A stretch of DNA of 64,000 nucleotides from the NCBI RefSeq assembly GCF_037974355.1, contig NZ_CP150235.1, positions 6,262,001 through 6,326,000 of the forward strand. Direction: 5' to 3'. The number at the start of each line of letters is the position of its first letter. Position 1 is the stretch's first letter. The stretch comes from Paenibacillus sp. FSL R5-0517. Its GTDB lineage: Bacteria; Bacillota; Bacilli; Paenibacillales; Paenibacillaceae. Shown here in pieces: positions 62,748 to 64,000 of the stretch. The translations under genes and the position numbers were made by a program. The notes beneath the pieces were generated by a model. It searched no databases, was not told the DNA's origin, and saw only the letters and a list, made by a program, of their open reading frames with translations.

Positions 62748-64000
62748 GGCCTATCCTCCTTACCTGGTGATGGGGGTGGCAGCAGCACCGTTACTCTCGT
62801 TCCAAGCCCCGGCCTGCTCTCCAGCAGAACATCATATTCTTCGCCAAAAGCCAGACGTACCCGCTCCCTGATATTCAGCAAACCAATACCTGTTCCTCTG
62901 GTCTTCACTTCACCACGCAGCACTTGTTCCACATATTCGGGTTCCATACCGGGACCGTGATCCTCCACGATCAGGGCCAGCTTGCCACCTGAAATCTCGG
63001 CACACACTCGAATCAGACATGATCCAACCTGTGGTTCCAATCCGTATTGAATGGCATTCTCCAGTAATGGCTGTAGGGTTAACTTGGGAATGGCACATTC
63101 CAGATAAGGAGCGGGCACATCCAAGCGAAAATCCAGCCGCTGCCGGAAACGGTAGGTCTGAATGGTGATATAATGGCTGACGATCTCCAGCTCTTCGGCA
63201 AGGGTGATGATATTTTGCCTGAAGCTGATGGAGGAGCGCAGTAAATACCCAAGTGACAGCACCATACTGGAGATTTGCTCCTGCCTGTTCTTTTTGGCGA
63301 GCCAATGGATTGAATCCAGTGCATTATACAGGAAGTGTGGATTGATCTGCGCCTGAAGCGCCTTAAACTCCGTTTCTTTAATGACCAGCTGGCTTGCATA
63401 ATTTTCTTTGATCAATGTATTGATATGTGTAATCATCATTCGATACGTGCGCTGTAATAACCCCAGTTCATCCATGTGCTGGTGTGTTGGAATGGACAGA
63501 TTGGCATCCATATTCTCCAGATCCCCATACTGAACCTCCTTCATCTGACTGATGAGCTGCCTGATCGGCCTTGTCAGACTGCGTGCGAACACCATACCAA
63601 GCGCGAGGACAACCAGAATGGCGATAAGATATACGACAATCAAACTATTCTTCAACCATATGATACGTTCAAAAATCTCATCATAAGAGGCCATATTATA
63701 ATAAACCCAGCCGGTATAGGCGGATTTTTTCTGGGAAAGGAATATCTCCCTCCCATCCAGATTTTTGACCTCATATCCTCCACTGCCTGGAAGAGGATTC
63801 AGTCCTGCGGACACCGCATCTGGAAGCTCGCGATAAGGATAGACCACCTCACTGCCTGCTTTTAAAATAATGTCACTGTCCCGGCTGTCCATGCCCGCAT
63901 ACTCCTCAACGAGTCGCTCAATATTAATACGCAGAAACAGTATGCCTACCGGTTCCAGGGTCATCGGTTCGTAGGCTCGCACCTGACGCACCATAACCAG
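62744..64000 (-). CDS. Sensor histidine kinase, YesM type (5' end cut off by the window)
   Basis: The last 418 residues are visible: part of an extracellular sensor, a membrane helix (SLIVVYLIAILVVLALGMVF), HAMP (RSLTRPIRQLISQMKEV), His-kinase domain with the phospho-His in AQINPHFLYNALDSIHWL, and ATPase motifs LLENAIQYGLE, EDHGPGM and GTGIGLLN. The binding-protein gene overlaps its stop. A response regulator is probably beyond the window edge. Confidence 0.85.
   Translation of the reverse strand: MVMVRQVRAYEPMTLEPVGILFLRINIERLVEEYAGMDSRDSDIILKAGSEVVYPYRELPDAVSAGLNPLPGSGGYEVKNLDGREIFLSQKKSAYTGWVYYNMASYDEIFERIIWLKNSLIVVYLIAILVVLALGMVFARSLTRPIRQLISQMKEVQYGDLENMDANLSIPTHQHMDELGLLQRTYRMMITHINTLIKENYASQLVIKETEFKALQAQINPHFLYNALDSIHWLAKKNRQEQISSMVLSLGYLLRSSISFRQNIITLAEELEIVSHYITIQTYRFRQRLDFRLDVPAPYLECAIPKLTLQPLLENAIQYGLEPQVGSCLIRVCAEISGGKLALIVEDHGPGMEPEYVEQVLRGEVKTRGTGIGLLNIRERVRLAFGEEYDVLLESRPGLGTRVTVLLPPPSPGKEDRP

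Overview
This window looks like chromosomal DNA of a Gram-positive spore-former of the genus Paenibacillus. That is an inference from mixed GC content, strong AGGAGG-type ribosome binding sites, TTG/GTG starts, sigma-A promoters, intrinsic terminators, YesM/YesN-type two-component systems and homologues of Bacillus proteins (YkkCD, SwrC, Btr, PucR). No rRNA, tRNA, prophage, transposase or CRISPR array was seen. Two genes run off the ends: a CarH-like regulator on the left and a sensor kinase on the right.

Layout, left to right. (1) 0-0.76 kb: B12-dependent MerR/CarH-type regulator, with three 11-bp direct repeats on its own promoter, divergent from a phospholipase-D-like membrane protein. (2) 2.4-8.8 kb: two TetR-controlled efflux units, tetR-ykkC-ykkD (paired SMR exporter) and tetR-RND pump (SwrC type), separated by a structured repeat and a 44-residue membrane protein. 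(3) 9.1-23.2 kb: reductive pyrimidine catabolism. PucR faces a long minus-strand cluster encoding an ABC importer (ATPase, two permeases, lipoprotein), a beta-alanine-type aminotransferase, two unrelated N-carbamoyl amidohydrolases, dihydropyrimidine dehydrogenase (PreT and PreA), dihydropyrimidinase and a 75-residue unknown. (4) 23.7-30.6 kb: a membrane and a soluble chemoreceptor, moaA, and a LysE exporter divergent from a MocR-type regulator. (5) 30.7-40.2 kb: sugar ABC transporter, YesN/YesM two-component system and GH42 beta-galactosidase with a divergent AraC regulator. (6) 40.1-49.8 kb: mobA, an MFS transporter, glnS, a DUF2164 gene with an apparent ATC start, acetyltransferases, a secreted duplicated-repeat protein, an atypical SDR and a MerR-methyltransferase fusion. 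(7) 49.9-54.5 kb: GH94 phosphorylase with a LacI repressor and three matching operators. (8) 55.0-59.6 kb: Btr-like AraC/siderophore sensor, Fur-boxed siderophore-binding lipoprotein and an ABC half-transporter. (9) 59.7-64 kb: a beta-strand-rich unknown and a solute-binding protein plus sensor kinase pair.

The most unusual material is regulatory or non-coding: the CarH repeats; a roughly 150-bp structured intergenic repeat in three copies with a compensatory base-pair change; clusters of a 24-25-bp motif beside two of those copies; a 177-bp element with inverted ends plus a 47-bp deletion derivative; and the near-cognate ATC start behind an ideal ribosome binding site.
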